Assembly (NCBI GenBank): GCA_934663885.1
Contig: CAKUKW010000002.1
Coordinates: 1 to 32,860 of the forward strand
Direction: 5' to 3'
Length of the DNA: 32,860 nucleotides
DNA from: an uncultured Tidjanibacter sp.
GTDB taxonomy: Bacteria; Bacteroidota; Bacteroidia; Bacteroidales; Rikenellaceae
Shown: positions 15,775 through 23,658 of the stretch, piece after piece
Position numbering within the stretch: position 1 is the first letter of the stretch
Layout of the letters: every line of letters begins with the position of its first letter
Program-made: the position numbers and the translations under genes
The notes under the pieces: model-generated
Told to the model about the DNA's origin: nothing
What the model saw: only the letters and a program-made list of their open reading frames with translations
Databases searched by the model: none

Positions 15775-16859
15775 CAGAATCGCTCCTTAAATTCTTTGAT
15801 AGCATCAACTAAAACGTCAATATCATGTGGTCTTGTATCATATCCAAAACTTACCCGAATAGCTCTTTCAGCTTCATTCTTTGTGAACCCAGACGCTTTT
15901 AGAACACGATAGTCTCCGCTTCCTTCACAGCTACTATGCCCAACACCAATATAAATCTGTTTACTGACTAGATATTGTTGCAGAGGGTCTGCTAGAATAT
16001 CTTTGAGAACGATTAGATTAATACCCCTAACGTGCTTATCTGCATTGTAATAATCAGGAGCTTTGACATTCATATCAATCAATTCGGCTTCTTTTAGCTT
16101 TTTCCAAAGTTTTGCAGAACATTCCCAATGAAATTCTCTATCATAAATACCGTCATTCCCAACTTCATCTTCAACAGCGTTTGCAACTTGCTTGATTCTA
16201 ATTTGATTAGGCGTTCCCGGAATAAGCGGAATTTCATCATCAATGCCAAAACAGTTACAAAATCTATCAGACATCCAGATAAATCCAAGCCCTTGTTCTG
16301 TTCCAATCTTGCTTGTAGAAGCAAAAATCACATCATATCCATCAACACCAATATCTCTTACATTGATGTTAGGAAGAACAGCGGTAAAATCAGAAACAAG
16401 AAATGCTTTTGTTGTATTGCAAACATCCTTGAGCTTGCTATTGTCAAAAATCTCGCCTGTTACATTGTTCACAGCCATCTTGAAAGTCAATAAAGGATAC
16501 TCTTCTGTATAGTCATTTTTGCGCAACATCTGTTCAATCATTCGTTCATCGTTTTCAAAACGGTTATCAAGAATATCGTAAACACAGCTATGCTCAATTT
16601 TTGTTCCGCATAGAATTGCGCCATGATTCTTGACGTGTTCTGCAAGAACTCTACAAATCACAGAAGCATTAGGCCCAACCTCAACTCTTCCACTTTTAAC
16701 GCCTAGATAAAGCCGAATTTTGTCAAGGTTCCTCTTCATATCTTCTTTAGCATTATACTTTGCATATCCTGTGTTCAGATTGATACAATCCCCAAAACTC
16801 TCATATTCGCACGGATAATAAACTTTAGGGCTTCCAGCCGCATAATCAAGATAGACCAT
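15771..16859 (-). CDS. Cysteine-desulfurase-like class V aminotransferase
   Basis: PLP enzyme of the NifS/IscS type, which takes sulfur from cysteine. 362 residues. Visible: YLDYAAG start, IEHSC with His90, VSDFTA with Asp157 (binds the PLP ring nitrogen), STSKIGTEQG with the PLP lysine at about 184, and GHSSCEGSGDYRVLKASG with a candidate sulfur-carrying Cys at about 311. The usual Gln after the Asp is replaced, and GGGQE.G.R.GT is altered to GTPNQIRI, so substrate could differ. No scaffold, ThiI, or Dnd-type partner is next to it; the neighbours are zinc-ribbon proteins and the primase. The ATG at 16859 (GGAGG upstream) overlaps the previous stop as TGATG. Confidence 0.75.
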   Translation of the reverse strand: MVYLDYAAGSPKVYYPCEYESFGDCINLNTGYAKYNAKEDMKRNLDKIRLYLGVKSGRVEVGPNASVICRVLAEHVKNHGAILCGTKIEHSCVYDILDNRFENDERMIEQMLRKNDYTEEYPLLTFKMAVNNVTGEIFDNSKLKDVCNTTKAFLVSDFTAVLPNINVRDIGVDGYDVIFASTSKIGTEQGLGFIWMSDRFCNCFGIDDEIPLIPGTPNQIRIKQVANAVEDEVGNDGIYDREFHWECSAKLWKKLKEAELIDMNVKAPDYYNADKHVRGINLIVLKDILADPLQQYLVSKQIYIGVGHSSCEGSGDYRVLKASGFTKNEAERAIRVSFGYDTRPHDIDVLVDAIKEFKERFC

Positions 16860-17038
16860 CAAAACAGACCTCCAATAGCATTTACCATAAGGCTAAAAGC
16901 ACAACCAGCCATACAATATGCACCACAGAAATAAGGGAGCCTCTTACTTTCTTCATGCCATTCTTCTAGCGTTACATAACAACAAAGACCAACACAAACT
17001 GCAAATAGCACGATGCAAAAAGCCGCTTTGATAAACAT
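16859..17038 (-). CDS. Small membrane protein, two segments
   Basis: 59 residues with start MFIKAAFCIVLFAVCVGL (hydrophobic, cysteine-rich) and a second segment CGAYCMAGCAFSLMVNAI. Seven cysteines. The ATG overlaps the previous stop (TAATG) and the stop overlaps the next start (TGATG), so it is tightly coupled to the desulfurase-like gene. Role unknown; it may be a small membrane partner. Confidence 0.55.
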   Translation of the reverse strand: MFIKAAFCIVLFAVCVGLCCYVTLEEWHEESKRLPYFCGAYCMAGCAFSLMVNAIGGLF

Positions 17039-17334
17039 TATTCAGGCCACTCCTTTTCATTTCTATTTTTGAACTCGACACTTAATTCAATTTGTTTATT
17101 TTCTTTATCGTAAGGACTATAAACGCTTTCCCAACGTTTCAAAACCAATTTAGTTGGCTCTCTTCCCATAACTGCTTTGCAAACATCGATAAAACTAATT
17201 TCTAAAAATTCTTTATTGCCGCTTCGTTTTTGTTGAGAAATCAATTGATTCCCAACCCAATGTTCAAACAGGACTTCATAGTTATCTTGCTCGTTCATAT
17301 AGGGGTTAAAGAAACCGAAATTAAAATTGTACAT
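17038..17334 (-). CDS. Hypothetical protein
   Basis: 98 residues, MYNFNFGFFNPYMNEQDNYE, then EISFIDVCKAVMGREPTKLV and a charged end (NRNEKEWPE). Unknown family. GAGAGG stands seven bases before the ATG. It sits between two small membrane proteins in the 17.5 kb unit. Confidence 0.55.
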   Translation of the reverse strand: MYNFNFGFFNPYMNEQDNYEVLFEHWVGNQLISQQKRSGNKEFLEISFIDVCKAVMGREPTKLVLKRWESVYSPYDKENKQIELSVEFKNRNEKEWPE

Positions 17335-17337
17335 TTT

Positions 17338-17520
17338 TTAACCTCTCTTGAAAGTATTATAAACAAGATATCCCAAAGCCCAAGCAAACCACAAAGGCCA
17401 AATAAGGCTCACAACAACCTCTGCCCAGAAATTTGTAAAGGGCTTTTTCTCAATAGCTAATTCAAGAGCAAGCCCGACAAGATAAACTAGACATCCAGCG
17501 AAATAAAAGAATACCATCAT
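17338..17520 (-). CDS. Small membrane protein
   Basis: 60 residues with two hydrophobic spans (MMVFFYFAGCLVYLVGLALEL and FWAEVVVSLIWPLWFAWALGY) and a short basic end. The ATG ATG at 17520 follows AAAGGTG at correct spacing. First gene after the 17.54 kb promoter. Possible membrane-remodelling, holin-like or superinfection role; nothing decides. Confidence 0.55.
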   Translation of the reverse strand: MMVFFYFAGCLVYLVGLALELAIEKKPFTNFWAEVVVSLIWPLWFAWALGYLVYNTFKRG

Positions 17521-17540
17521 TCTAATCACCTTTTGAATCT

Positions 17541-17569
17541 AGTATATCATCGGACTTGCTCTATGTCAA
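17541..17569 (-). promoter_or_regulatory. Sigma-A promoter with TGA extension
   Basis: Minus strand: TTGACA (17569-17564), 17-base spacer ending TGA, TATACT (17546-17541). Starts the unit 17520 to about 13736 (small membrane proteins, desulfurase-like, primase). Confidence 0.87.
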
Positions 17570-17571
17570 GC

Positions 17572-18957
17572 CTAAATCACGATTTTTGTATCTTCGTTTA
17601 CACAGACAACTCTGGCTGATTCCCCCTGCTCAACAAGAGCATTTTGAAGTGTTTGAGAAAATTGCGGTTTATATCTATTATCACCATGAACTAAAGCTAC
17701 TTTATTGTATCTGCACTCAAGCAAGTAATCCAAAAGCTCTTCATAACTTGCATGAGAACTAAATGAAACAAGCTCTGTGATATTGGCATTGTTTTCTACT
17801 TCAACACCATTCACAACAACGGTCTTTTGTTTACTTCTAATTTGACTTGCTAGATTGTTTTCGCCACTATATCCGCAAAAACAAATATGTGTTGTTTTGT
17901 TAGGAAGTTCGGCTTGAAGCCAACTCAAAATCTTCCCACCAGAAAGAAACCCAGAAGCACTAATAACGATACAAGGCTGACCGTTCTTTTGCCAGTTATA
18001 TGTTTCTTCCATATCATTTAGAAAAATTAAATTCTTCCATTTCATAATATCTTCCCATAGTTTTGTAGGCCAGATATTACAAATCTTTTGAGCAAGAGGG
18101 CTATCTACAATAACTGGAATGTCTTGAATTCTGCCTTCATCCCAAAGCAACTTTAGAATACTTATCATAATTTGAGTTCTACCTAAACTAAAACACGGAA
18201 TCAAGACTCTATGTCTTTCATTTATGATAGTCTCTAACTTGTCTAAATCTTTTTGCCTGTCATATGCTTTATTCGTTCGTTTAGGCTGATTATAAGTATT
18301 TTCTGATAGCAGAACATTGACCATAGGCAAGGTCTCTCTGATATCTGCATAAGGACTTGTTTCTTTTCCTCCAATATCTCCTGTGAAGCCAAGCCTTTTT
18401 GCATAACATCCTTCGCCCATTGTAAGCACAAGTTGTTTTGCATGGATGATATGATTAGCACCATAATAATTTAACTTCAAGCCCTGAGTCAAAGTCATTT
18501 CTCTATCAACTTCAATAATTCTATTTAGTGTATTATCAATATCTTCTTCTGTATAGAATGGAGAAGCTGAAATACCATGTTTGTTTGTAATTTTCAAACA
18601 GTCTGATTGAAGAATTTTTAGGCTGTCTTGCCACAAAAGTTTTAGAAAAGGTTTTGAACCAGTAGGAACAATCAAATGAGCCTGACAACCTTTTGCGTAA
18701 AGAGCGGGGACCATTCCACAATGGTCTTGATGAACATGACTTAATATAATATAATCAATTTCTCTGGCTTTGATTTTCTTTAAGAAATCTTTATTCGTCT
18801 TATAATTTGTTAACACATCTGCTTCTTGATAAATCCCAGCATCCAGCAAAATAGCAAACTTTTGATACCTGACATAATAACAAGACTGTGTAACGCCAAT
18901 AGCAGAATGTCCAATACATTTCACATAAGGCTTTAAGACTCCCTTACCCTTAACCAT
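17572..18957 (-). CDS. Beta-CASP metallo-beta-lactamase-fold RNase/DNase
   Basis: 461 residues. HVHQDH at 74-79 is the MBL zinc motif; LLDAG (39) and FTGDIG add acidic ligands. The beta-CASP part shows PCFSLGRTQ, ISASGFLSGGK and SFSSHASYEEL, the order of CPSF73-like and archaeal/bacterial beta-CASP nucleases, with GYSGENNLASQI between. These enzymes cut RNA, some DNA. The start ATG at 18957 fits a GGAG site and overlaps the upstream stop; a longer frame to 19002 lacks that support. It ends three bases before the next unit's -35 box, so it is last in the replication operon. A phage-carried copy suggests control of host or phage RNA decay. Confidence 0.83.
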   Translation of the reverse strand: MVKGKGVLKPYVKCIGHSAIGVTQSCYYVRYQKFAILLDAGIYQEADVLTNYKTNKDFLKKIKAREIDYIILSHVHQDHCGMVPALYAKGCQAHLIVPTGSKPFLKLLWQDSLKILQSDCLKITNKHGISASPFYTEEDIDNTLNRIIEVDREMTLTQGLKLNYYGANHIIHAKQLVLTMGEGCYAKRLGFTGDIGGKETSPYADIRETLPMVNVLLSENTYNQPKRTNKAYDRQKDLDKLETIINERHRVLIPCFSLGRTQIMISILKLLWDEGRIQDIPVIVDSPLAQKICNIWPTKLWEDIMKWKNLIFLNDMEETYNWQKNGQPCIVISASGFLSGGKILSWLQAELPNKTTHICFCGYSGENNLASQIRSKQKTVVVNGVEVENNANITELVSFSSHASYEELLDYLLECRYNKVALVHGDNRYKPQFSQTLQNALVEQGESARVVCVNEDTKIVI

Positions 18958-19189
18958 CTTCCCACTCCACTTCCTCTGGCTCAGAATCAACATGGAATTC
19001 AACGGCTCTTACAGGTTCTTCTTCTTTTTCTTCGTCTTGTAATTCTTGAATCTCTTTCATCAACTTTACATTGGCTTTGCCAATCAAATTTTGTAGATAA
19101 GTTGACACAGAATCAATAAGTGGAATCCCCGCCATATAAAACACAAGTGTTCCAGCTACAATAAGTAATAGATTAGTTTCCTTTTTCAA
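18950..19189 (-). CDS. Small membrane-anchored acidic protein, TTG start
   Basis: 79 residues: one N-terminal transmembrane helix (NLLLIVAGTLVFYMAGIPLI), then an amphipathic stretch and an acidic tail (ELQDEEKEEEP, SEPEEVEWEDG). The start codon is TTG inside the end of the upstream gene, with AAAGGA about ten bases before it. Its stop overlaps the nuclease start. The acidic tail in the cytosol could tether a partner to the membrane; this is a guess. Confidence 0.5.
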   Translation of the reverse strand: MKKETNLLLIVAGTLVFYMAGIPLIDSVSTYLQNLIGKANVKLMKEIQELQDEEKEEEPVRAVEFHVDSEPEEVEWEDG

Positions 19190-19649
19190 GCATCTTCTTC
19201 CTTTCTGTTTTGTAATACTTAGTAATGACCTCCTCTCTATTTTTTAACTGTTCGCAGTCCATAAACATAACAACTCTATCCAAAAGAACATTCTTGTCAT
19301 ACTCCGGTTGAATCGTGTTTCTTTGCCAAGGCTCTTTCTTTTGATAATGATATTCATTGCAAGCAATAAGCTCTTCACTTACAGATTCAAAGATACCTTC
19401 GACCATCTTGCATTGAGTTTTTACAAATTCTTTATTGGACATAAAAGGCAACTTACCATGGTCATCTTCATACATAAACAAGTCAAGAGGCTCAACTTCC
19501 TCATAATAAGCTTCACCATTATCGTCTCTAGAATTTAAATAGTCTACAATTTTAGCCGCTTCGACTTCGCTAAAAAGATACCCAACAAGATAAGGCTCAC
19601 CAAAATTGACTTCATAAATCAAATAAATCGTATTTACCATTTTTACCAT
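19173..19649 (-). CDS. Hypothetical protein, member of a three-gene paralogous series
   Basis: 158 residues. The first 60 residues (TIYLIYEVNFGEPYLVGYLFSEVEAAKIVDYLNSRDD, then AYYEEVEPLDL) share a plan with the next two genes: a beta strand IY.IY.V, a helix with E.A....YLN, then YYEE/KPV. This is like DUF7336-type small phage proteins. The remainder is charged and helical with LKNREEVITKYYKTERKK. Function unknown. Overlaps the neighbours on both sides. Confidence 0.55.
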   Translation of the reverse strand: MVKMVNTIYLIYEVNFGEPYLVGYLFSEVEAAKIVDYLNSRDDNGEAYYEEVEPLDLFMYEDDHGKLPFMSNKEFVKTQCKMVEGIFESVSEELIACNEYHYQKKEPWQRNTIQPEYDKNVLLDRVVMFMDCEQLKNREEVITKYYKTERKKMLEKGN

Positions 19650-19812
19650 TGTCTTTCCCTTTCAGCACAGGCTTATAATAGTAACTTTGAAAACTATCTT
19701 TCTTGTTCATTTCGATACAAAACCTTTGCGCTTCTACAAGTGTATCAAAATAACAATCTACTTGTGCGCTGTTAGGATACATCGGCTCACATCTATAAAC
19801 GATATAAATCAT
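19612..19812 (-). CDS. Hypothetical small protein, DUF7336-like series
   Basis: 66 residues, MIYIVYRCEPMYPNSAQVDCYFDT, then LVEAQRFCIEMNKK and YYYKPVLKG. Same plan as the gene before and after. The ATG (SD GGAG, eight bases) overlaps the preceding stop by four bases. Basic tail. Confidence 0.55.
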   Translation of the reverse strand: MIYIVYRCEPMYPNSAQVDCYFDTLVEAQRFCIEMNKKDSFQSYYYKPVLKGKDNGKNGKYDLFDL

Positions 19813-20234
19813 TTACTGCTCTCCATATATTCCGCATAGGCTTTGTTGGCAATTTTGAAAATGTTATCTTCATCGCCTTCTTCGACACGGATTCTTAGAA
19901 CTACACGATGACCGTCCATATTACTGCTATCTTCTTCTACTTCCCAATTGTCCATTGTATCAACAACAAAACCCATTCTATCAATAGAATCGATTTTATC
20001 ATTGATAAAAAATACTCCCCACTTTACAAACAAATTGTCGTAATATACCGCTTCATCAAGTTCTTCGTACACGCTTACTGGCTCATAATACCATTTCGTA
20101 CCATCAGTAGCATGGTCATTATATTTGGCGCAGAGAAGGGCGGCATCTCTTTCTTTCTTGTAACACTCACAACGCTCTACGTCACACTTGCCGTCAATAA
20201 AATATTCTTCGTAACAAACCTGATAAACAGTCAT
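19809..20234 (-). CDS. Hypothetical protein, DUF7336-like N-terminal part plus extension
   Basis: 141 residues. MTVYQVCYEEYFIDGKCDVERCECYKKERDAALLCAKYND then WYYEPVSVYEEL repeats the strand-helix-YYEPV plan of the two downstream genes, with a longer acidic C-terminal domain (RVVLRIRVEEGDEDNIFKIANKAYAEYM). GGAGG lies eight bases before the ATG, inside the end of the helicase gene. Function unknown. Confidence 0.6.
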   Translation of the reverse strand: MTVYQVCYEEYFIDGKCDVERCECYKKERDAALLCAKYNDHATDGTKWYYEPVSVYEELDEAVYYDNLFVKWGVFFINDKIDSIDRMGFVVDTMDNWEVEEDSSNMDGHRVVLRIRVEEGDEDNIFKIANKAYAEYMESSK

Positions 20235-20237
20235 AAT

Positions 20238-21782
20238 TTAGCCTCCGGGCATAATATTTTTGATATCAACAGGATAATTATTTTCATCACAGCAGAATAG
20301 GTCTGTATTTCTCATCGTACCCCCATCAAAATGATGAAAGATTTTTATTTTCTGGTCTGCATATTCACCGAATCGAGCTTTATAAACATAGGTGATTCTA
20401 TTTGGTACAAGAGGTTTCCCAAACCCTTTGTGGCCAATAGCCATACCAAATTTTTCAACAGCTTTCAATTCTTTAGCCCTGTCTTTAGCCGCCAACATGA
20501 TAACACCATGGTCTAGCTTATTCTTCATAGCCTTACTACCAGACAAACAACTTTCATCAGGAAAATCCATTGTTTTTTCTGCGCCATTCAACTGTGAAGC
20601 TGTTAAGATACCAACATTGAAATCCTCTGCCATTTCTTTTAAGTCAGTAGCCAAAGCTCTTAACACCATATCTTCTCTGATGTTCGTGGCTGTTTTGGCT
20701 TTATATTCTACAGTCAAGGCACTGTTCAGCATCATGTAGTCGAAAGAACAAAACACAGCTCCACGTTGTTCAACACATTCTCTAATTTTTCTTTCAATAG
20801 ATTGTGTTGTAAAATCAGGCATTGCCGCCAAATAAAAATCATTTTTCTTTAGGATTTTTCCGGCTTCAAGAACTCTGGCTTTTTCTTCTTGCGTGTATTC
20901 GCCCCTAGTGATAGTCCCATAAGGAACTCCGCTGATACACGCTAGATACATAGGTTGAATTTGTTCTCTAGTCCTGAGTTCTGTGTGGATCATAAATCCT
21001 GGCCCTTGGTAATTAGGATTATCTACAAATTGTTTTGCTGTGTAGTCGTAGTACTTATCAACGCAAAGCCCGCACATATCAGCTACTGCAATACGACTCT
21101 TGCCGACCCCGCTTCCTGCCGACCGCATAAACAAATCACCACGATTCACTCCATTGATGATTTGCGTTAAATAATTTGATGTCAAAAAAGCACCAAAGCT
21201 AGGATGAGTTTCAAATTCCGCAAGCAAATCTTCAACATCAGTTCCCGCCACCATTTCTTCTCTAACATATTTTACATCATATTTTCCTCTTAGCTTTAGA
21301 GAAGTAGTCTCAAGAGTATTTAGGATATCTTGGATAGTGATTTTTTCAAGTTTGGCAAATTGTTTCGTAGAATCTTCTAGTTCATCAAACCATTGGCTGA
21401 TGTCAATACCATCTGATTTTAGTTCTCTTAGCAAACTCAGTTTACGAACTACATTGTAACAATAATCATAGTTCTGTTGGCTAGACAACTCTTTAGTTGT
21501 CTCAACAAAACCCATCCAGTCATTATCTTCAAGAACTTCTCTGGCTGTTGGATTTTTGATGACATTATCAAGCTCAACAGGAGTAATTTCGCCAACGCCT
21601 TGATTATACAGAACTGTGATAGCCCTAAAGATTATCTTATGCATATCATTAGGGGCAAAGTCACTATTTACAAGAGGATATTGAGGAACAGATAGCAAAG
21701 AAGGTTGCTTCATCAAGCTACCCAATAGCATAGCCGAAATATTTTCATTGTAAAGAACCGAGTTCGCCACGCAATCTACCAT
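20238..21782 (-). CDS. DnaB-like replicative helicase
   Basis: 514 residues. N-terminal DnaB-type domain: SVLYNENISAMLLGSLMKQP, then a helix-rich linker. The RecA-like domain begins near 205: RGDLFMRSAGSGVGKS (Walker A at about 222-229), FMIHTELRTREQIQPMYL, FCSFDYMML (Walker B-like) and GILTASQLNGAEK with the DnaB pattern. SGSKAMKNKLDHGVIM follows. Family: hexameric DNA helicase of the phage replisome. The start is set by AGAAAG just before the ATG and lies inside the end of the upstream gene. It is flanked by small genes and shares an operon with SSB-like and Sak4-like proteins. Confidence 0.87.
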   Translation of the reverse strand: MVDCVANSVLYNENISAMLLGSLMKQPSLLSVPQYPLVNSDFAPNDMHKIIFRAITVLYNQGVGEITPVELDNVIKNPTAREVLEDNDWMGFVETTKELSSQQNYDYCYNVVRKLSLLRELKSDGIDISQWFDELEDSTKQFAKLEKITIQDILNTLETTSLKLRGKYDVKYVREEMVAGTDVEDLLAEFETHPSFGAFLTSNYLTQIINGVNRGDLFMRSAGSGVGKSRIAVADMCGLCVDKYYDYTAKQFVDNPNYQGPGFMIHTELRTREQIQPMYLACISGVPYGTITRGEYTQEEKARVLEAGKILKKNDFYLAAMPDFTTQSIERKIRECVEQRGAVFCSFDYMMLNSALTVEYKAKTATNIREDMVLRALATDLKEMAEDFNVGILTASQLNGAEKTMDFPDESCLSGSKAMKNKLDHGVIMLAAKDRAKELKAVEKFGMAIGHKGFGKPLVPNRITYVYKARFGEYADQKIKIFHHFDGGTMRNTDLFCCDENNYPVDIKNIMPGG

Positions 21783-22041
21783 CTTTCTTGCTGATTTTTA
21801 TGAAACTCCCGGCATCGAAATAATAATGCTTTGGGACTCCAAACTCAACCGTCATAGCAACTATTTCTCTGTCTCTTATCGTTTGCTCTATCACTCCGAT
21901 AATAAAAATCGCTTTGCCTTCGTATATCTCAGGCCAGATTATATAGTCTCCTTCTCTTACAATATGCCCAAAATAATCTCTTGGTTTTTTGGCATATCTC
22001 ACTTCACGGAAAGTTTCACCATGTTCACTTTCATAAAACAT
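21745..22041 (-). CDS. Hypothetical protein
   Basis: 98 residues, MFYESEHGETFREVRYAKKP, then a beta-rich core (YIIWPEIYEGKAIFIIGVIEQ, YYFDAGSFIKISKK). It could be an SH3-like barrel or small replication accessory. SD GGGAG fits the ATG. Overlaps the helicase start. Not recognised. Confidence 0.55.
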   Translation of the reverse strand: MFYESEHGETFREVRYAKKPRDYFGHIVREGDYIIWPEIYEGKAIFIIGVIEQTIRDREIVAMTVEFGVPKHYYFDAGSFIKISKKDGRLRGELGSLQ

Positions 22042-22045
22042 CCTA

Positions 22046-22570
22046 TCACTCCCCTCTTGGAATATATCGCTTACGTTGTTGTGTTCGTTTTACTTTGACA
22101 GGCTCTTGAATTTCAAATGTTTCAGCCATTTGAAGAATTTCGTCTATCTGCTCTTTGAAATCAAAATAAGGTTGGATATATTTAGGAATAAATTGTCCAA
22201 TCCCATACTCGCTATCAAACACAAAGCCAGCGACATACTTGTTTGTATACTTGATTATACCACGGATATCTTTATAAGTCAAGTCGTAATCCTTACAAGC
22301 ATTTTTGATTTGCGAAGTCCATAACTTCCAGTTGACATCATAAGGGCTGTGAAGAAGTTGGATGCAGTCTGTTAGATTTTTATATTCACTCTTTTCCTCT
22401 TCATTTAACTTAGAAGTTCTCTGTGTACAGTAAGATTTTTTGGCTAACTTCTCTTCCGAGTATAGATTGTAGTGTTCTTCATTACAGAAATAACTTTTAC
22501 TACTATCAATAGGTTTATAGGCATTTTCTTTTTCGATTTTTTCTTTACAGTATTTACAAGTTACTTTCAT
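22046..22570 (-). CDS. Hypothetical protein with N-terminal zinc finger
   Basis: 174 residues. The first 40 residues hold CKYCKEKI and SYFCNEEHYNLYSEE, the C..C......C...H pattern of TRASH/MYM-like fingers. The rest is helical, with LYSEEKLAKKSYCTQRT and DYDLTYKDIRGIIKYT. C-terminal KVKRTQQRKRYIPRG is basic. Possible DNA-binding accessory to replication; the role is unknown. SD AAGGTGG stands before the ATG. Confidence 0.58.
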   Translation of the reverse strand: MKVTCKYCKEKIEKENAYKPIDSSKSYFCNEEHYNLYSEEKLAKKSYCTQRTSKLNEEEKSEYKNLTDCIQLLHSPYDVNWKLWTSQIKNACKDYDLTYKDIRGIIKYTNKYVAGFVFDSEYGIGQFIPKYIQPYFDFKEQIDEILQMAETFEIQEPVKVKRTQQRKRYIPRGE

Positions 22571-22584
22571 GTTACCACCTTATG

Positions 22585-22625
22585 AAAAAAGGAGACAGAA
22601 GGGTTTATTCTCCTGTCTCCTTAAA
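22585..22625 (-). terminator. Intrinsic terminator after the Sak4-like gene
   Basis: AAGGAGACAG pairs with CTGTCTCCTT over a loop of about 14 bases, followed by TTTTTT on the minus strand. It would reduce transcription into the 22570 to 17572 genes, so read-through must be regulated or partial. Confidence 0.75.
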
Positions 22626-22627
22626 AA

Positions 22628-23647
22628 TTATTCTACTACGATACCACGCTCACAAGCGAAAGAAACAAAGTCAGAATAAATATTACCTAGTTCAGTAACA
22701 TCATCATCAGTTGCTTCGCTGATTTTCTTTCCGCCCAGATGTTCGGAGACTACATCATCTACATAATCAGGATATAGCTTGTGTAGCTTCTTGAAATATG
22801 GTTTAATCATTTCAATATAATCATCCTTGGTGAACAGGTCATTGGTACGATGGAATTCTACAAGGCCAGCACCAGCATTTTCAGCTTCCTTCTTTACTGC
22901 ATCTTCAATAGCCTTGATTACGTTTTCAGCAGTAAAAGACTCAATGAAAGTCTGCATCTGTGTGAATCGGCTCCGAGCGAACACATCATGGGTTTCCTTA
23001 CAAATGGCTTTAGAGTAAATCGTCTTGCTTGTCTCTTGGTCAATACCTTGTGGGACAAGAGCAAACACAAAGTCACAAAGATTGATGACAAAACGAGAAC
23101 TGCCCTTTTCCTTATTATATCCAAACGGATAAGTCTTGTTGTAAACCTCGCCAGTAAACGGATCCACGACTTCAATGACTTCATCGTGCATAATGAAGAT
23201 TACGGTCAGGCCAATAGAAGTTAGACGATTGATTTGTTGCTTAAACATAGTTCGTGCAACGCTATAACCATTTGGATTACCACTATCAGCTTTCTGCACC
23301 ATGCCAACTTCGGTAACGCCATAACGCTTTGCGACAGACTCTTCACAACGTGCTACAAGCTCTTCTACCGTGTCGATAACAACAGTATTGAATGACTCAA
23401 GAGTCTTATCAGGGTTTGCGACAAGCTGTTTTACGATTTCTGTGAAAGTGTTCCAGTCAGGAATAGAAAACTTAGGAACATTGATAGCAGAGCCACCAGA
23501 CTCAGCCATTAGAAGCATAGGCTTTGGAAAACGACAGGCTTGAAAAGACTTTCCCACATCATTTTTCCCCACAAAAGCAATCTTCTTGCCAGCAATACCG
23601 TCTACAAACTTGTTATCTTGCGGAGCGAAAATATCAATCTTAGCCAT
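22628..23647 (-). CDS. RecA/Sak4-like phage ATPase (single-strand annealing/recombination)
   Basis: 339 residues. Walker A GKNDVGKS at about 27-34; VVIDTVEEL (Walker B) near 95; FIMHDEV and the conserved YPFGYN later. This is the layout of AAA_24/Sak4 phage ATPases, which load or pair single strands during recombination. It begins 12 bases after the SSB-like gene, a standard pairing. SD AAGGAGAGG precedes the ATG. A strong terminator follows. Confidence 0.8.
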   Translation of the reverse strand: MAKIDIFAPQDNKFVDGIAGKKIAFVGKNDVGKSFQACRFPKPMLLMAESGGSAINVPKFSIPDWNTFTEIVKQLVANPDKTLESFNTVVIDTVEELVARCEESVAKRYGVTEVGMVQKADSGNPNGYSVARTMFKQQINRLTSIGLTVIFIMHDEVIEVVDPFTGEVYNKTYPFGYNKEKGSSRFVINLCDFVFALVPQGIDQETSKTIYSKAICKETHDVFARSRFTQMQTFIESFTAENVIKAIEDAVKKEAENAGAGLVEFHRTNDLFTKDDYIEMIKPYFKKLHKLYPDYVDDVVSEHLGGKKISEATDDDVTELGNIYSDFVSFACERGIVVE

Positions 23648-23658
23648 TTAGCCTCTCC

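Noticed and set aside
18958..19002. Longer N-terminus for the beta-CASP nuclease
   Set aside because: No ribosome site, and the ATG at 18957 has one plus coupling overlap.
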